Of a stretch of 64,000 nt of DNA, positions 1 to 11,871 are shown piece by piece. The stretch's first letter is position 1. Every line of letters starts with the position of its first letter. The notes under the pieces were generated by a model that saw only the letters and a list, made by a program, of their open reading frames with translations, was not told where the DNA came from and made no database searches. The stretch is from Arabidopsis thaliana. Its lineage: Eukaryota > Streptophyta > Magnoliopsida > Brassicales > Brassicaceae. Location of the stretch: NCBI RefSeq assembly GCF_000001735.4, contig NC_003070.9, positions 25,591,971-25,655,970 of the forward strand. The letters are read 5' to 3'. The position numbers and the translations under genes are program-made.

Positions 1-496
1 TACTGTATAGTAGTAATTTTTCGCTTTCACTGCCACTAAATGTTCATTACCGAGTTAAACATTATATTATGTATATATCTACTAGACTACTACACAAAAT
101 TTTGATTACTATGATCACTCTACTATCGACAGAGCTAACGTAATGTCAATTATGAAATTATTTATATCTCATTTTACACTCAATCCTGTCAATTCCAATC
201 GACTTAATCCATTTATCATGTTTACATATTTAAATCATCTAATTTATATCAAATAAGTACATTATTTTTCAAATAAAATGTCACCATTTATTTAACAAAT
301 ATTCCCCACGCTGCAGAGCGCATGGAACTTATATGTCTTTTGTTTTCCCATGTAGTTGCTTACGCGCAAGTTTGCTGGCTTCTACGATGAGAGAAATACG
401 ATGTTGCATTATCCGAATATACATATTCTTGTAGTTATAATATATATGAGCTTATCATAGACCAATTAAGGAACTTAATTGGGCTGATGTGGTGAA

Positions 497-1625
497 TCAA
501 ACTGTGTCGTTTTGGCGTAGGAAGTGAACAAATTTAGAGCGTATCGAAGATGGGATACGAACAGGACGGTGCTTGTTGTCAAGCCATACAACTGTTGCTT
601 TCGCCTCCAATATAACCTGCTTTGTTATTTTATTTTTATATCAAAAGGGTCCAAATTAGTAAACAACTAAAAGACTTATTAACCATAACACAAAGTAATG
701 ATGAGAATATTAACCTCTTGATTTGGAAGTTTCAAGATGGAATGATCGAAGTAAATACGCGCAGCAGATGTTCTAGATATGTTCACTTTCACTACAAACT
801 TGTCTCCGCTCTGCGCAAAGCTATGAAATTAATATAATAAAAACATCGAGATGCATGGTGTAATATGAAGTACTAAGTTAAGGAGAAGGGGGGACATTAT
901 TACACGTAAAGGTGCAAGGAAATTCATTGTCAACTCTGATATTGCTAAGGCTTCACCAGAACGGGCAACTTCATCACAGTTGATACCAATACTCTCTAGA
1001 AATTCGTGCATGCCTTTAGATAGAAATATATCAATATCAAAAGTTGTTAAATTGGATATAGCTTATTTAGTATATCAATATCAATGATAATTAGGGTTTT
1101 TCAGAGTCCTTAAATATAGGTTCCTTTTAAACAAAACGCAACACGTACTTTGTCACTTAATGTACTAACTTCTACCGTTCTACACCGAAATTCAAATGTT
1201 TTAGACACTCTCAAATTCTAATCAAGTACACTAACAAATGTGTAAACAATTTCAACAATGAGAAGCAGAAAAATTGCAAACTAACCGTGTTGGCAGTAGT
1301 TTGCGTAAACAGCATTGTTCACAACACCAAACTGATCCAATTCATAATCACGAACTTTAAGCTCAACCTCATGGAACTCACTCATTCTGCAATATCGAAC
1401 GTTTTTCAAAACATTGAATCCAAAAACGATTACACTAGAGAAGCAAATATAAATTTTAGAGAGATGTTTGTACTTTGTACTGTACTCTTTGCCTCCTTTA
1501 AGATCAAGAAATGTGTGAGGCTTGAAGGTCTTTGCGCTCCGGAGAGGAAGCATAACCGGTTGTCTCCATGAAGTCGGAAACACCACAGACATAGCCGGAG
1601 CCGCCGTGCCGGTAACCCGAATCAT
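497..1625 (-). CDS. ALT4: Hotdog-fold acyl-ACP thioesterase-like protein (ALT family)
   Basis: Five exons on the minus strand (1625-1486, 1386-1286, 1013-904, 810-715, 616-497) close in frame to 188 aa. The N-terminal ~47 residues ([15 protein letters not shown]...) are rich in basic and hydroxyl residues and look like a plastid transit peptide. The hotdog domain begins near residue 49 ([19 protein letters not shown]). Asp64 in the D-Q-F-G-V-V-N-N segment aligns with the catalytic Asp of 4-hydroxybenzoyl-CoA thioesterase-like enzymes. Members of this plant family hydrolyse medium-chain acyl-ACPs and 3-keto-acyl-ACPs in plastids, giving free fatty acids and methylketone precursors. All introns are GT-AG. 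The second ATG of the open frame (1625) was chosen because family proteins start there; an in-frame ATG at 1643 adds six residues. The naming as ALT4 (At1g68280) rests on gene order and recalled family sequence. No frame damage was seen. Confidence 0.9.
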
Positions 1626-2280
1626 TCCGCCTTTTCGAGTCACAATTAATGCCCAAATGTAAAGTTTTTGAAAACTCAGTTTTTTTTTTTAATAATTTGA
1701 AAAGCTCAACCTATGCAAAGAAATATAGAATTATAGAATTGGTTAACGGCACAATACCAATGTACTATACCGGTTTAATGCGCAAGCATATTTTAGATTG
1801 AACTTTTTGACATTTTAGATATAAAAAATATAATATCAACTATTTAACTTGCGGAATATTTAAAAATTCAATGTGATAAACTTTTTTTTTTCATTTGGAA
1901 TCCAAGCTCTTTGAGACCACTTGAATTGAACATCTTAGAAAGTTTATAAAAATTAAGTACACATAACTTTACTTACAAAAATTTCTGATAATTCTTTATC
2001 AAAAGATTTTTTTTTATAAATATTTGCAAAATTAAAATTATGGCTAATTTGCTAGAAAAGCAAAACTTTTAGCCGAAATTATATATATAGTTTTGTTTAA
2101 AGGCCCAAAAATCGTTATTTTGTCCAAAATTGTCCAATTACATCAATCTTGCATTTTTTTCTTTCAAAATTAGATAAATCTAAAAATCAATTATTTATAA
2201 AACTTAAATATTTTTGCGTAATATGGGGGTTCGTATAGTGAGGGGTAAAGTTGTCATTAAACTTGAATAAGAGATGTGAG
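1626..2280. other. Intergenic spacer, AT-rich
   Basis: This stretch lies upstream of the minus-strand thioesterase gene and presumably contains its promoter. It has long A/T runs and no open frame, tRNA or clear element that I can support. Confidence 0.5.
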
Positions 2281-2996
2281 CAGTGTTTTCATGCCCGACC
2301 CGAACCGTCCGGTCCGACCGGTTGAACCGTGACCCGAATACTTTTTCGGTTTGGGTTTAGTGCTAAAACCCGACAAGTTCAAAACAAAAAAAACCACAAA
2401 AACTCACCATTAACCCGTGAACCGGTTGAACCGGCTGAGTGTGGGTTTAAAAAATTTTTCTTCATTTCGGAATAAAATATGGGATTTTAGACTTTATTCA
2501 ATCATTTTTAGAAAAAAAATCAGTTCTTAAACTCATTTGATGTTTTAGATTTTGATAAAGACTTCACAATGCCGCTTTAAAAAATAAATCGAATACTGAG
2601 TGAGACACCCAATATTAGTTCTGTGAATTCACGATGTTTTATTAGTTTATTTCTGTCATTGGTGATCTCCTACTATATTTGTTACGGTATTAGATATTTA
2701 GTTGAATTTTAAAAATTTAGTCACTTCATTATTATTGTTTGCTTATATATATATATATTTGGTGCAAATGATTTAATATTTTATTAAATATAATCTGATT
2801 TTATATTTTATAAACATGATATGATTATTTTGTTTTTAAATGTATAAGAACTCTAAAAACTCTAAAATCTCTATTAATATTAAATTTATTAAATAAATTT
2901 TAATTAATTGATCCATGGTCCAACCTGGTTGACCCGATGACCCAGTGACCCAGAAGGTAGTCCGGTTCACTGTCTGGGTCGGGTTTAAAAACATTG
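2281..2996. mobile_element. Non-autonomous TIR element (~716 bp), family unknown
   Basis: The two ends are imperfect inverted repeats. The left end reads CAGTGTTTTCATGCCCGACC, and the reverse complement of the right end reads CAATGTTTTTAAACCCGACC. Both continue into GC-rich (A)CCGG/GAACCG tracts that contrast with the AT-rich interior. Flanks GTGAG (left) and GTGAA (right) could be a 5-bp target duplication with one mismatch. There is no coding capacity inside. Seen directly: inverted ends and composition change. Inferred: DNA transposon derivative. The superfamily was not determined. Confidence 0.5.
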
Positions 2997-3090
2997 GTGA
3001 AATGATAGAACTAGGTACAATACGTTTGAACGAGTAGACAATCCTTACTCAAGCTCAGCTCTGTTAAGTTAAGAAAAAAGATAACAAGCG

Positions 3091-3390
3091 ATTCTGTGTG
3101 GACGACAAAGCATTGAATAGAGTAACAGTACCTGACAAGCTTCCTGTTTTAATGATAGATCTGTTGCTAGATGAGTTTAATGGGGCCAAAAATCGTCTCA
3201 ATATTGGACTTTGGAATAGGGTATCATCATATATACTAATATAGAGAAGACAACGTTTAGAACTCATGATGGACATTATGAGTTTGTTGTGATGTCATTT
3301 GGTATTACAAATATGCACATGTTACATTCCAAGCATTGATGAATGAACTTTCAAGACCTTATTTCAGGAAATTCATTTTTGACATCTAAC
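3091..3390 (+). pseudogene. Decayed Ty3/gypsy retrotransposon reverse transcriptase fragment
   Basis: Plus-strand translation in more than one frame gives pieces of a Ty3/gypsy reverse transcriptase: [19 protein letters not shown], then [12 protein letters not shown], then (after a stop and frame changes) KTTFRTHDGHYEFVVMSFGI and FQALMNELSRPYFRKFIFD. These match the palm-domain blocks 'CVDYRALNKVTVPDKFPIP' and '[20 protein letters not shown]' of plant gypsy polyproteins. The catalytic YxDD box would lie just 3' and is missing, as are the other pol domains and LTRs. The element is a relic that cannot move. Confidence 0.8.
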
Positions 3391-4747
3391 GGGTTTCGGG
3401 TTTACTTCAAATGGAAAAATAGCACATGAGTAAGGGATCGCTCTAAATGGAATTCAAAACATGTACCTTCTTTTTTTGCAATAGAATCCAAACCGAACTA
3501 TTATGTCAAAAAATTTCATTGCAATTTTGTTGTTCGTTACTATAAATTTGGTTTCAATGTTCGTAAAAGAATGCACATCACAATACACATCGTAATATTC
3601 ATGACAACATATTAACTAAAGATAAGGGATCGCTGATACAGTTTTAATGGTTAAGTTAATCGTCTAATACTTTTTTCTCTCTCTTTGTTATCGTCAACTA
3701 GAGTATCTTCCCGAGGCATTTATCTCAACTCTCTGTAACTCTCCTCCCTAGAGTGTTCTCCATTACCGGCTCAATTTCAAGTGGTCCAAACATATCAGAC
3801 ACAAACAGTAAACTCTCACATACATCATGAGTCATTTCGTGAAGTAACTGCCTCATTGTTCTTCTGTCTCCAATTAATTTAACACACATGGCTCTTCTAA
3901 TAATGGTTTTGATTTTGGTTAATTTTGTAGATATCCAAGATATGGATGTGAAAGTTGAAACACAGGTTGACCATAGTGAGTTGATATGCTTGGTATTATT
4001 AACTGTGGATCAAAAACAATGAGAAGGAAGTTGACCAAAAAAAAAATAAAAAAAAGTGAGAAGGATTGTTCATAGTTTTTTATAAAAACAATCTGGGCCT
4101 TTTTATGGGCATTTATTTTTTCATGAAAAATGCTTCTAAGCCCAAGTAGGTGTCGCACCCCTGCCCACCCCATGTGGGCCGTACCTAGGTGTGTCTTAGA
4201 TGAAGCTAAACCATTTTTCATAGACTCATCCATAAAAAGTATGCAAGTTAAAACAAAAAAAATACTGGTTTTGGTAAAATTTGCAACTCCTGTCACAATT
4301 ACTAAGGCTTGAACCTTTCTTCACATAGATGTAGCACAACTACAATTTTTTTTTATATGCAAATTAGTTGCTGGAAACGTGAACTCGATAGAAGCAAAAT
4401 GAAAAAAAGAAGTCAATTCTGTTTTCAACTGAATCCTTTTGATTTCACACACGATTCATTTCCTAAACTGAGAAAAAGCAAGAAAAGATACAGTATCTAC
4501 CAAATCATAATGTACCCATTTCTTTCTTATAACCTTTAAGAGCTTTCACACAACTTGGCCAAAATAAAAATAAAAAAGAAGCTTTCATTTCACACACCAA
4601 CACATATCTCTAAACACATAAATCTCTGGAATTTACTTCCTTATACGTCTCTATTCTTTATCAGCATATTTATACAAGAGAGCCAAATGAGAACTCACTC
4701 ATCTCATAAAAACAAAAACAACAACACACATTTCAAAGAACTCTGAA
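3391..4747. other. Intergenic spacer upstream of ENDO2
   Basis: AT-rich sequence with no convincing gene. Several 60-125 aa open frames here lack family resemblance and are treated as chance. It contains a poly(A) micro-insertion near 4020-4065, listed separately. A TATTTATA motif at 4667-4674, about 75 bp before the ENDO2 ATG, is a plausible core promoter element. Confidence 0.5.
4020..4065 (+). repeat. Short direct repeat flanking A-rich insertion
   Basis: TGAGAAGGA occurs at 4020-4028 and 4057-4065. The 28 nt between the copies are AGTTGACC followed by two A-runs and a G. The arrangement resembles a poly(A)-tailed retroposition scar, but a 9-bp repeat is weak on its own. Confidence 0.4.
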
Positions 4748-6294
4748 ATGGCAAACCAAAAAGGGTTACATGTAGTGATGATGATCATCACTGTTTGGCT
4801 TCTTTATGCAGCACCTAATATCCATGGATGGGGAAAAGAAGGTCATGAAATCATCTGTAAAATCGCTCAGGTTTTGATTTTTTCATCTACTTTTTCTTTC
4901 AGACTATAAACTAAGTATGTAATAATTTAATAAATTAAAGGAGAAAAATAGACTAGGTTGGATGAAACAGCAGCAAAGGCCGTGAAAGAGCTGTTACCTG
5001 AATCTGCAGAAGGAGACCTCTCAAGCTTGTGTCTTTGGGCTGATCGTGTCAAGTTCAGATACCACTGGTCTTCTCCTCTTCATTACATCAACACTCCTGA
5101 TGCATGCTCATACCAATACAATAGTGAGCGTTTTTATTATAATATCCATATCACAAAAAAATTAAAAGCATAAGTGTTGTGTATCCAACCACATTTCCTT
5201 TGTTTCGGGTCCAAAGGGGACTGCAAGGACGAATCTGGAGAGAAAGGAAGATGTGTTGCGGGAGCCATTTACAACTACACCACACAGCTTCTTTCCTACA
5301 AAACTGCAGCTTCATCTCAGTCACAATGTAGTACTAAAACGTTGCCATCTTTTTGCTTTTCACCAATTTCCTCATCTTTTATCTCCCTCTTATATTCTGT
5401 TTCTATTTTTCCTTGTGGCCAGACAACTTAACCGAGGCCCTGCTCTTCGTGTCCCATTTCATGGGTGATATCCATCAGGTATTATAAAAGTCGATCAAGA
5501 TAACTGGTTTCTTATCTGAGTATGTCTGACTGGCATAATTGTAAAATACAGCCTCTACATGTGAGTTATGCTTCAGACAAAGGAGGTAACACCATCGAAG
5601 TACATTGGTACACGAGAAAAGCTAACCTCCACCATGTAAGAACTGCGAAACGCATCTATTATTTCAGCATCAGATAGTACAAAGTTTTAAACTTTAGATT
5701 CATACAGATATGGGATTCCAACATTATCGAAACAGCTGAAGCAGATCTCTATAACTCTGCACTAGAAGGAATGGTGGATGCACTCAAAAAGAATATCACG
5801 GTACTAATGCAACAAAACTACTGTTCTCTACATGTATGCTACAAGGTGTTTCTGACTTGCTGACATGTATTAATAAAATGCAGACAGAATGGGCAGATCA
5901 AGTTAAGAGATGGGAGACCTGCACAAAGAAGACAGCATGTCCAGACATGTAAGTATGATAATAGTACCTTTGAATAGAAGTGGTTCTTCTTCATGCCAGC
6001 AAGAAGCAGATTTAACTTCCAATTGCTTTCCCCCTGTAAACTTTTTTAGATACGCATCCGAAGGAATTCAAGCAGCCTGTGACTGGGCATACAAGGGGGT
6101 AACGGAAGGAGACACTCTAGAAGGTAAAGAATCCACCCAAAAAACTATGATGATTGACAAAAGAAAGAAGCTAACAAACACATAATGTCTTCTACGCAGA
6201 TGAATACTTCTATTCACGTCTACCGATAGTGTATCAGCGGTTAGCACAGGGAGGGGTGAGACTAGCAGCTACCCTAAACAGGATTTTCGGTTGA
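4748..6294 (+). CDS. ENDO2: S1/P1-type bifunctional nuclease ENDO2
   Basis: Nine exons (4748-4870, 4952-5123, 5217-5327, 5423-5478, 5552-5635, 5708-5800, 5884-5948, 6050-6123, 6200-6294) encode 290 aa. Residues 1-27 are a hydrophobic signal peptide (VVMMIITVWLLYAA core). Cleavage after Gly27 leaves Trp28, the N-terminal zinc ligand of S1/P1 nucleases, followed by G-K-E-G-H. The other trinuclear-zinc signatures are present: LCLWADRVK, HYINTPD, and HFMGDIHQPLH with its two His and Asp. DKGGNTIEVHW and the C-terminal EGIQAACDWAY also match. The family is secreted or vacuolar and degrades single-stranded DNA and RNA, in plants mainly during senescence and cell death. The length equals the family norm and all introns are GT-AG, so the gene appears intact. 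Identity as ENDO2 (At1g68290) is from recall. Confidence 0.95.
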
Positions 6295-6547
6295 AGCTGA
6301 AGTTACAGCATAATGATTGGTCTAAGCCTGTCTTCATATTAGATTAAAAACTGCATTATTGAAACAAGGAAATAGCAATCACAAGCCCCGAACACGGCAA
6401 TGCTCTTTCATTATCAAACAAAATAAATTATGTTTACTCACAAAGTTTCTTCAAACAATAGTAACCAAGCAGAGCATTATTATCAATATGTTTACAACAC
6501 ACACACATCAAGCCAGGGTTCTCGAACTCTTTCATGAGAAGAGGTCT

Positions 6548-7291
6548 TCAAGCTTTTGTTCTCACCACAAGAACTGGGCACTTAGCATTGTTAACACAGT
6601 AATTGCTAACACTTCCAAGGAAAGTCCTGTCCATACACACACACACACATAGAACATAAGACACATTATCATCTCCAAAACCATCAAAGTTTAATCTACG
6701 CAGTACACACCTTTGTAATGCTCCTTTACCATGGCTTCCAACCACAAGCATATCAACACCAAGCTTCTCAGCAGCTTCACATATCGCTTCTTTAGGATTT
6801 CCAAATTCCAACACCTTTCTTGGAGTAACCTAATACACAACAACCAAACCAATTAGTTCCAAAACACACACGAATCTGACTAATTTCATATAAGTGAAGT
6901 CAAACCCCAGTCTCAGCACAAATTTTGGTTCCTTCATCAAGACGATTCAATCCAGCGTTCTTATGACTCTCTTGCAATGAGTTTATAAGCTCAATCGCTA
7001 CAACACATAAGACCAAAATTTTCAAACTCAATTTCAAAAAAATCCAACCATTATCAACAAAATGAAATCGCCGGAATCCGATGAAGAAGATTACTTACGA
7101 GCGGCGCCATAAGAGGAAGCATAGACGCAGCTGAGATCAAGATGAGGTTGAGCAGTGAAGAGGATGATGTCGGAATCGGCGAGGCTATCTTTGAGATACA
7201 CGAGCGTCCATTGAAGAGCGCGTTTACTACATTCGCTTTCATCAATCGCCACCATCACTTGCTTCATCACGCTTTTCTCTTCTTCCGCCAT
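6548..7291 (-). CDS. Universal stress protein (USP) domain protein
   Basis: Four exons on minus (7291-7099, 6997-6906, 6829-6711, 6626-6548) encode 160 aa, a single USP/adenine-nucleotide alpha-hydrolase-like domain. The N-terminus MAEEEKSVMKQVMVAIDESE carries the first beta strand and the D-E-S motif. The C-terminal half has VDMLVVGSHGKGALQR, then FLGSVSNYC, fitting the ATP-binding pattern G-x2-G-x9-G-S/T. The intron between exons 3 and 4 can be read through in frame, so a retained-intron product would simply gain an insertion ahead of the final glycine motif. The 3' end is about 250 bp from ENDO2 in tail-to-tail orientation, and the 5' end faces AE7. Function is inferred only from the family: cytosolic nucleotide-binding stress protein. 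Probably At1g68300. Confidence 0.92.
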
Positions 7292-7841
7292 GGTTTTCTT
7301 CTTCTCTGTGATCGCTCCGATGACTTGGTGATTTGATTTCTCTTCTTTGAGAAAAGTCAGAATGATGACGTGTCGATTGTGTAGAGGAAGGCACGAGGTT
7401 CTTCTGGAGATTTTGAATTATTCGATGGGCCTGATCCAATTTCGGGTTTCTTGTATCAGGTCCAGAGAAAGCCTATAACCTCGTTGTTCTTATTGGCTCA
7501 TCGGATTCCAAATTGGCGGCGAGGTTACACAGACCTACTCCTCAAATCCTTAACGTACTCGTAAGCCCATATCCGATTTTTCTTTTCCTGTAAATTTAAA
7601 TTTTCTTACAAATTTCTCAAAATCGCAAAATCTTTGCCTCTTTCTTCTCTAATCGAACTAAATCTTAAAACTTTGCTGATTGATTGATTTTCGATTCCGG
7701 TATGTATCTTTCTTTAGTTTTCAATTCGCTGCTTGCTTCTTCCCTGGGAATTTTAGGGTTTTTAGGGTTTTGTAATTTCCGATTGAAAAGTTTCGTGCTT
7801 TACGAGTCTCTGTAACTCAATTTTTGGCAGGGAGAAGAAAA
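7292..7841. promoter_or_regulatory. Bidirectional promoter/5' leader region between USP gene and AE7, with likely AE7 5'UTR intron
   Basis: The divergent genes share 550 bp. For AE7, a donor CCG|GTATGT at 7700 and an acceptor TTGGCAG ending at 7830 define a likely 131-nt intron in the 5' leader, 11 nt before the ATG at 7842. Within it, TTTTAGGGTTTTTAGGG near 7751-7768 holds two telo-box cores (AGGGTTT), typical of plant housekeeping genes. No TATA box is obvious, which suits a TATA-less broad promoter. The intron is inferred from the sequence, without transcript evidence. Confidence 0.5.
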
Positions 7842-9269
7842 ATGGTATCTGGGTTGATTAATGAGAACCCTATCATTTACCCAAAGAAAGAGAGGCGTCT
7901 TCGTACTGATACAAGCATTACTGATGAGCTTACACCAGAACCAATTGATCAACTTGAGATTTTTGATATCCTTTCTTCATCAAGTTTTCTTAGAACTACT
8001 CTAATTGCAAACCTTAATTGGTGAATTGGTTTGATTGTGTGTGATTGTGAGGATGTGATTATCGTCTTACAGCTATTAGCATCTGAAATTAAGAGTAGCT
8101 AGTGTATGCATAGGTTTTGGAACAACTTGACATGCCTCTTAGCTTGAAGTTTGCTTCTTTACACTATTAGAAGTCATGAATCTTTTGTTCTCATATGCAT
8201 ATCTTTTCGAAGTAGGTGTTGGAACCATTTGACATGCTTCTTAGCTTAAAGCCTACCTATGAATCTTTTGTTCTCGAATGCTAAATTTCTTGTAATTATG
8301 CGTGGTATCGGTTTGGTAATCTGTGAACAAATGGAATCTATGTTTTAGTTGATACAGAATGATATTGGATTATTTCTGTTGTTTTCTTTAACAATACACA
8401 AATCATATAAGAGATATCAAAGATCCAGAGCATCCTAATACTCTGGAAGATCTCAGAGTAGTTACAGAAGACTCAGTTGAAGTGGATGATGAGAACAGTT
8501 ATGTTAGGTAAAATGTTGGGATTGAACGTTTTGTTATGGATTTTTAGTGTTCCTTTGAGCCAATCTGTTGAGCTCTACCATTTCTTTTCAGGGTTACGTT
8601 CACTCCAACTGTCGAACATTGTAGCATGGCAACCGTTATCGGTCTTTGTGTCCGTGTGAAACTTCTACGAAGCCTTCCTTCTCGATACAAGGTACAAAGC
8701 TTTCTTGTTATTTCATTTCTAAGATTTTCCGGTTCCCTTTTCCTGTAAGTTTGTCAAGATGATCTTCTGAGCCCATTTTCTGATTTATACATTATCGAGA
8801 GTGGTTTGAACGTAACTGAGATCCAACACATGTTCTCCTTGTGATGATATATGAGGCAGAGAAATTTTTTAATTTTTCATTCTTAATCAACTGTTCTTGA
8901 TACTTGCGAAGAGAAGATAGCCCTAGCCTCTACTATATATAGTTAGGACTGCCTTAAAACACACTCGCACAATGTTTTATGTGCCTCAGTCCTCTGAAAC
9001 GAATCTTCATTTTTCAGATTGATATAAGGGTAGCACCTGGTTCTCATGCAACAGAAGATGCATGTATGTCATTTTTCAATATCTATCCATCTTTTTTGGT
9101 ATGCATGTTTTGCTTTACATCGAGTGTACTTCTTTAACATGATGTCTGGTTTCTTGGTGTTTAAAATGCAGTGAATAAACAACTAAACGATAAAGAACGT
9201 GTGGCGGCTGCACTAGAGAATCCAAACCTCGTGGAGATGGTTGATGAATGCCTGCCATCAGAAGAGTGA
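7842..9269 (+). CDS. AE7: MIP18/FAM96-family cytosolic Fe-S assembly protein AE7
   Basis: Five exons (7842-7965, 8402-8507, 8592-8691, 9018-9063, 9172-9269) encode 157 aa. The protein is the plant orthologue of human FAM96B/MIP18 (DUF59 fold), part of the CIA targeting complex that passes 4Fe-4S clusters to DNA-maintenance enzymes. Recognisable blocks are [43 protein letters not shown] (with the conserved reactive Cys), [27 protein letters not shown] and [18 protein letters not shown]. Intron 1 (7966-8401) is unusual. It begins ATATCCTTTC, a perfect U12-type donor, has a branch-site match TTCTTTAAC just before its end, and reading-frame continuity (F-D-H-I-R-D) requires termination at ...CACAA, i.e. 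AT-AA borders. The other introns are GT-AG. Probably At1g68310; intact. Confidence 0.93.
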
Positions 9270-9436
9270 ATTGCTTTTATTTTCTTGTGAGCAAGTAATT
9301 TACACAAGCCTGGTGGTCTCAGTTTACACTATCAATACATGTCTCTGTTTTATTTGCAAAGATTTTGATCCATCACATCGACTAGGACTTGCATTGTAAT
9401 ACTTACTCTGATTTCAAGTTTGTTCTCAATCATTTC

Positions 9437-9442
9437 AATAAA
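9437..9442 (+). terminator. Canonical AATAAA polyadenylation signal downstream of AE7
   Basis: AATAAA lies 168 bp after the AE7 stop codon inside a T-rich stretch and is a plausible near-upstream element for cleavage and polyadenylation. This is inferred from position only. Confidence 0.4.
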
Positions 9443-11712
9443 GTCTCAAACACAAGTTCTTTTTAATAAAAGTTGACGTGTCATTTCGATTTCAAAGTAC
9501 ATATACATCAATCAAGTTGGGAACTTCACATCTCTCTCTCTCTTAATGCATTATTACAAAGTCAGCAAATTGTTTATGAAGCAAAAAGCTGTTTTCTTCT
9601 TCTTCTTCTTAGATGTATTGATATATGAAAAAGGAAACAACGATAATGAGATGGATATTTTTGGAAAGGATATGTAAACTTGAAACACACACTTTCTTTT
9701 TGTGTCCCAACTTATCTTTAGGTTTTCGATTATCCAGAGTATATGATGTTTATTGTTTCGTTGTATAATGTATGGGACTCGAATCATACTTTAACAAGAA
9801 TCTTGTATATAGCAACTTGGTCTCAAGATCAACCTAGTTGCATAACTTGTAACCCTCCGATAGAATCTTGCAATCATATATATCTTGTAGATGTTGACGA
9901 ACTCGAGAATCGGGTAACAATCAATCATCTTCTTTTGTAGTCTCGTGATTTGATTATTGTCGTCGTTAATTGTTATGCTATAAGTAGAGTTTAAATTTGA
10001 AAATATGCGTATGTGAGTTGTAGACGACAAAAAATATTTAAATTTGTTTACGTTAGTCCAATTATATGGATAATATTTGAAGGAAATGAATGTAACTGTA
10101 ATTCTATAGAACAAAAATGACTGTTACTAATAACATAGTAACAATTATGTCATTGTTGATTATATAATAAGAGAGGATAATGAAGACACAAATGTCAAAT
10201 CGACTTTGTTTTCTTTATTCCTGGTCTTTAGGCTTTATTTACATGTTGTTTTGGTTTTTGGGAGTTATCATCTTCAAAAGATTGGGTTGAACAGTAAGTG
10301 AGAGTTATTAGCAATACCATAAGTTTTAATACATGCACATAGACATTTTTTGACTTGCCGGTGTAAAGCGACACGACCCTTCCTTATTTTTCCAAAATTA
10401 TTATTTGTTTAACAAAATATTATACAATACGATTTGAGCTAATGAAAACTAATATAGGAAGAAGAATCTTTGAATATTCAAAGTTTGAAAGGATAATATG
10501 CTATACTAAGTCCGCATAAATTAGCTGGCTTCTAGAAAATTGTTGTTAAAAATAGCTGTCTTCTAGTTTTACCATTTACATAAAAGTTACAAGAATTTAT
10601 ATCATTCATTACACCATATGTAATATATGGATATGAATTCGGATGATGCCACATCGACCACAATAGCTCAAAGCTACTAAACAAAAAGTCTTGACTCTTG
10701 ATCAAACATTTGGAGTGTTTATTCCAATTTTTGGATTGTTTTGGTACAATTTTTATTTAATCAATAATTTGTGGGACAGTGGTTTATTAGGTTTTGTAAT
10801 ATCTTGTTTGTCTCGAGTCAAGACACATGTATCATGTATGCTTCTTGTTCCCATACCAATAATTATGTTAAACTATGTTCAATCTCAATATTCAGCAACA
10901 TTACCAAATAGAAAACCAAAATTTTTATAAAAACTGTTAGCCAAAGTTGGGATAAAGACAATTTTAGAAGTAGAAGAAAGAAAAATGACTAGTATACACT
11001 ATCACAGAGGTAAGAGTTAAAAATGAACTCTATAGCATATTATGAATATGACTATTGTAAACTTTTCCTGTATAGTTAATTTAGTATTTAAGAATCTAAA
11101 TCGTACTTTCTTCTTCCAAAATTCTGTTCCATATTCTTTTCACGTGAACATCTAATCCATAGAGTTAAATCACCAAAATTCCATTTCTGTTTCATCGTCG
11201 CATAAAAAAGTTTATGAAACTGTATCGATATATTCTATGCTTCTAATGAATTATATACTTGGACCAGGGTTCATCGCAGGATTCGACTAATCCAAAACTT
11301 TTTTTTTTAAGAAAGTCATATTTAACTGAAACAAAAACCAGATGATTTAAAAAAAAAATGTTTGCATATATCATATATGTGTTGGCTTTTGAACAATGGT
11401 AGCTCGAAAAATAATTTCAGAAAAATTGCATGCGTAAGATGAAAACAGAGACGCGATTAAGAAAATGTCAATGAGATATTTTGTGATAACAAATACTAAT
11501 GAGTTAAAACATGTTTTTTGACAATTTTAGAATGTATAAATGTCCTTGGCAATGTTAAAAAAATAACAATATTTTGTATGAGTTAAAAAGAGAAGCTAAT
11601 TTAGTAAAACAATTTACTTTAATTTGGAAACGTGTGATAATTAATTTTTCATTGGAAAAAAGCAAGCTGATGGCTAAAGTAACAACATTTTCCAATACCA
11701 CGACCACGAGTC
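9443..11712. other. Intergenic spacer and MYB62 upstream region
   Basis: AT-rich sequence with no convincing gene. Small overlapping open frames on both strands at 9554-10114 and 10691-10930 have no family resemblance. GAATATTC at 10472-10479 fits the PHR1-binding P1BS consensus GNATATNC. That is worth noting because MYB62 is known to respond to phosphate starvation, but it lies 1.4 kb upstream and could be chance. Confidence 0.45.
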
Positions 11713-11719
11713 TATAAAT
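11713..11719 (+). promoter_or_regulatory. TATA box of MYB62
   Basis: TATAAAT lies 159 bp upstream of the ATG in the context AGTCTATAAATTCCC, followed by a CT-rich leader with TCTCTCTCTCTC. Motif and distance fit a plant core promoter. Confidence 0.6.
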
Positions 11720-11871
11720 TCCCAAGAACCTGTTGAATCACTTTCACTTCTCAAAGCACCTAAAAGTCTATCTCTCTCTCTCTGTATACAGTCATGCATG
11801 CATAGAGCTTAAAAGATACGAAAACACCACAAACCAAATATCATTAAGTAATTAGGAAACTTAAACTAAGT

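Noticed and set aside
3919-4296. 125-codon minus-strand open frame
   Set aside because: Spans a poly(A) micro-insertion and low-complexity sequence; no motifs.
9554-10114. Overlapping open frames on both strands
   Set aside because: None exceeds about 107 codons, and they lack conserved features; the region is the AE7 3' flank.
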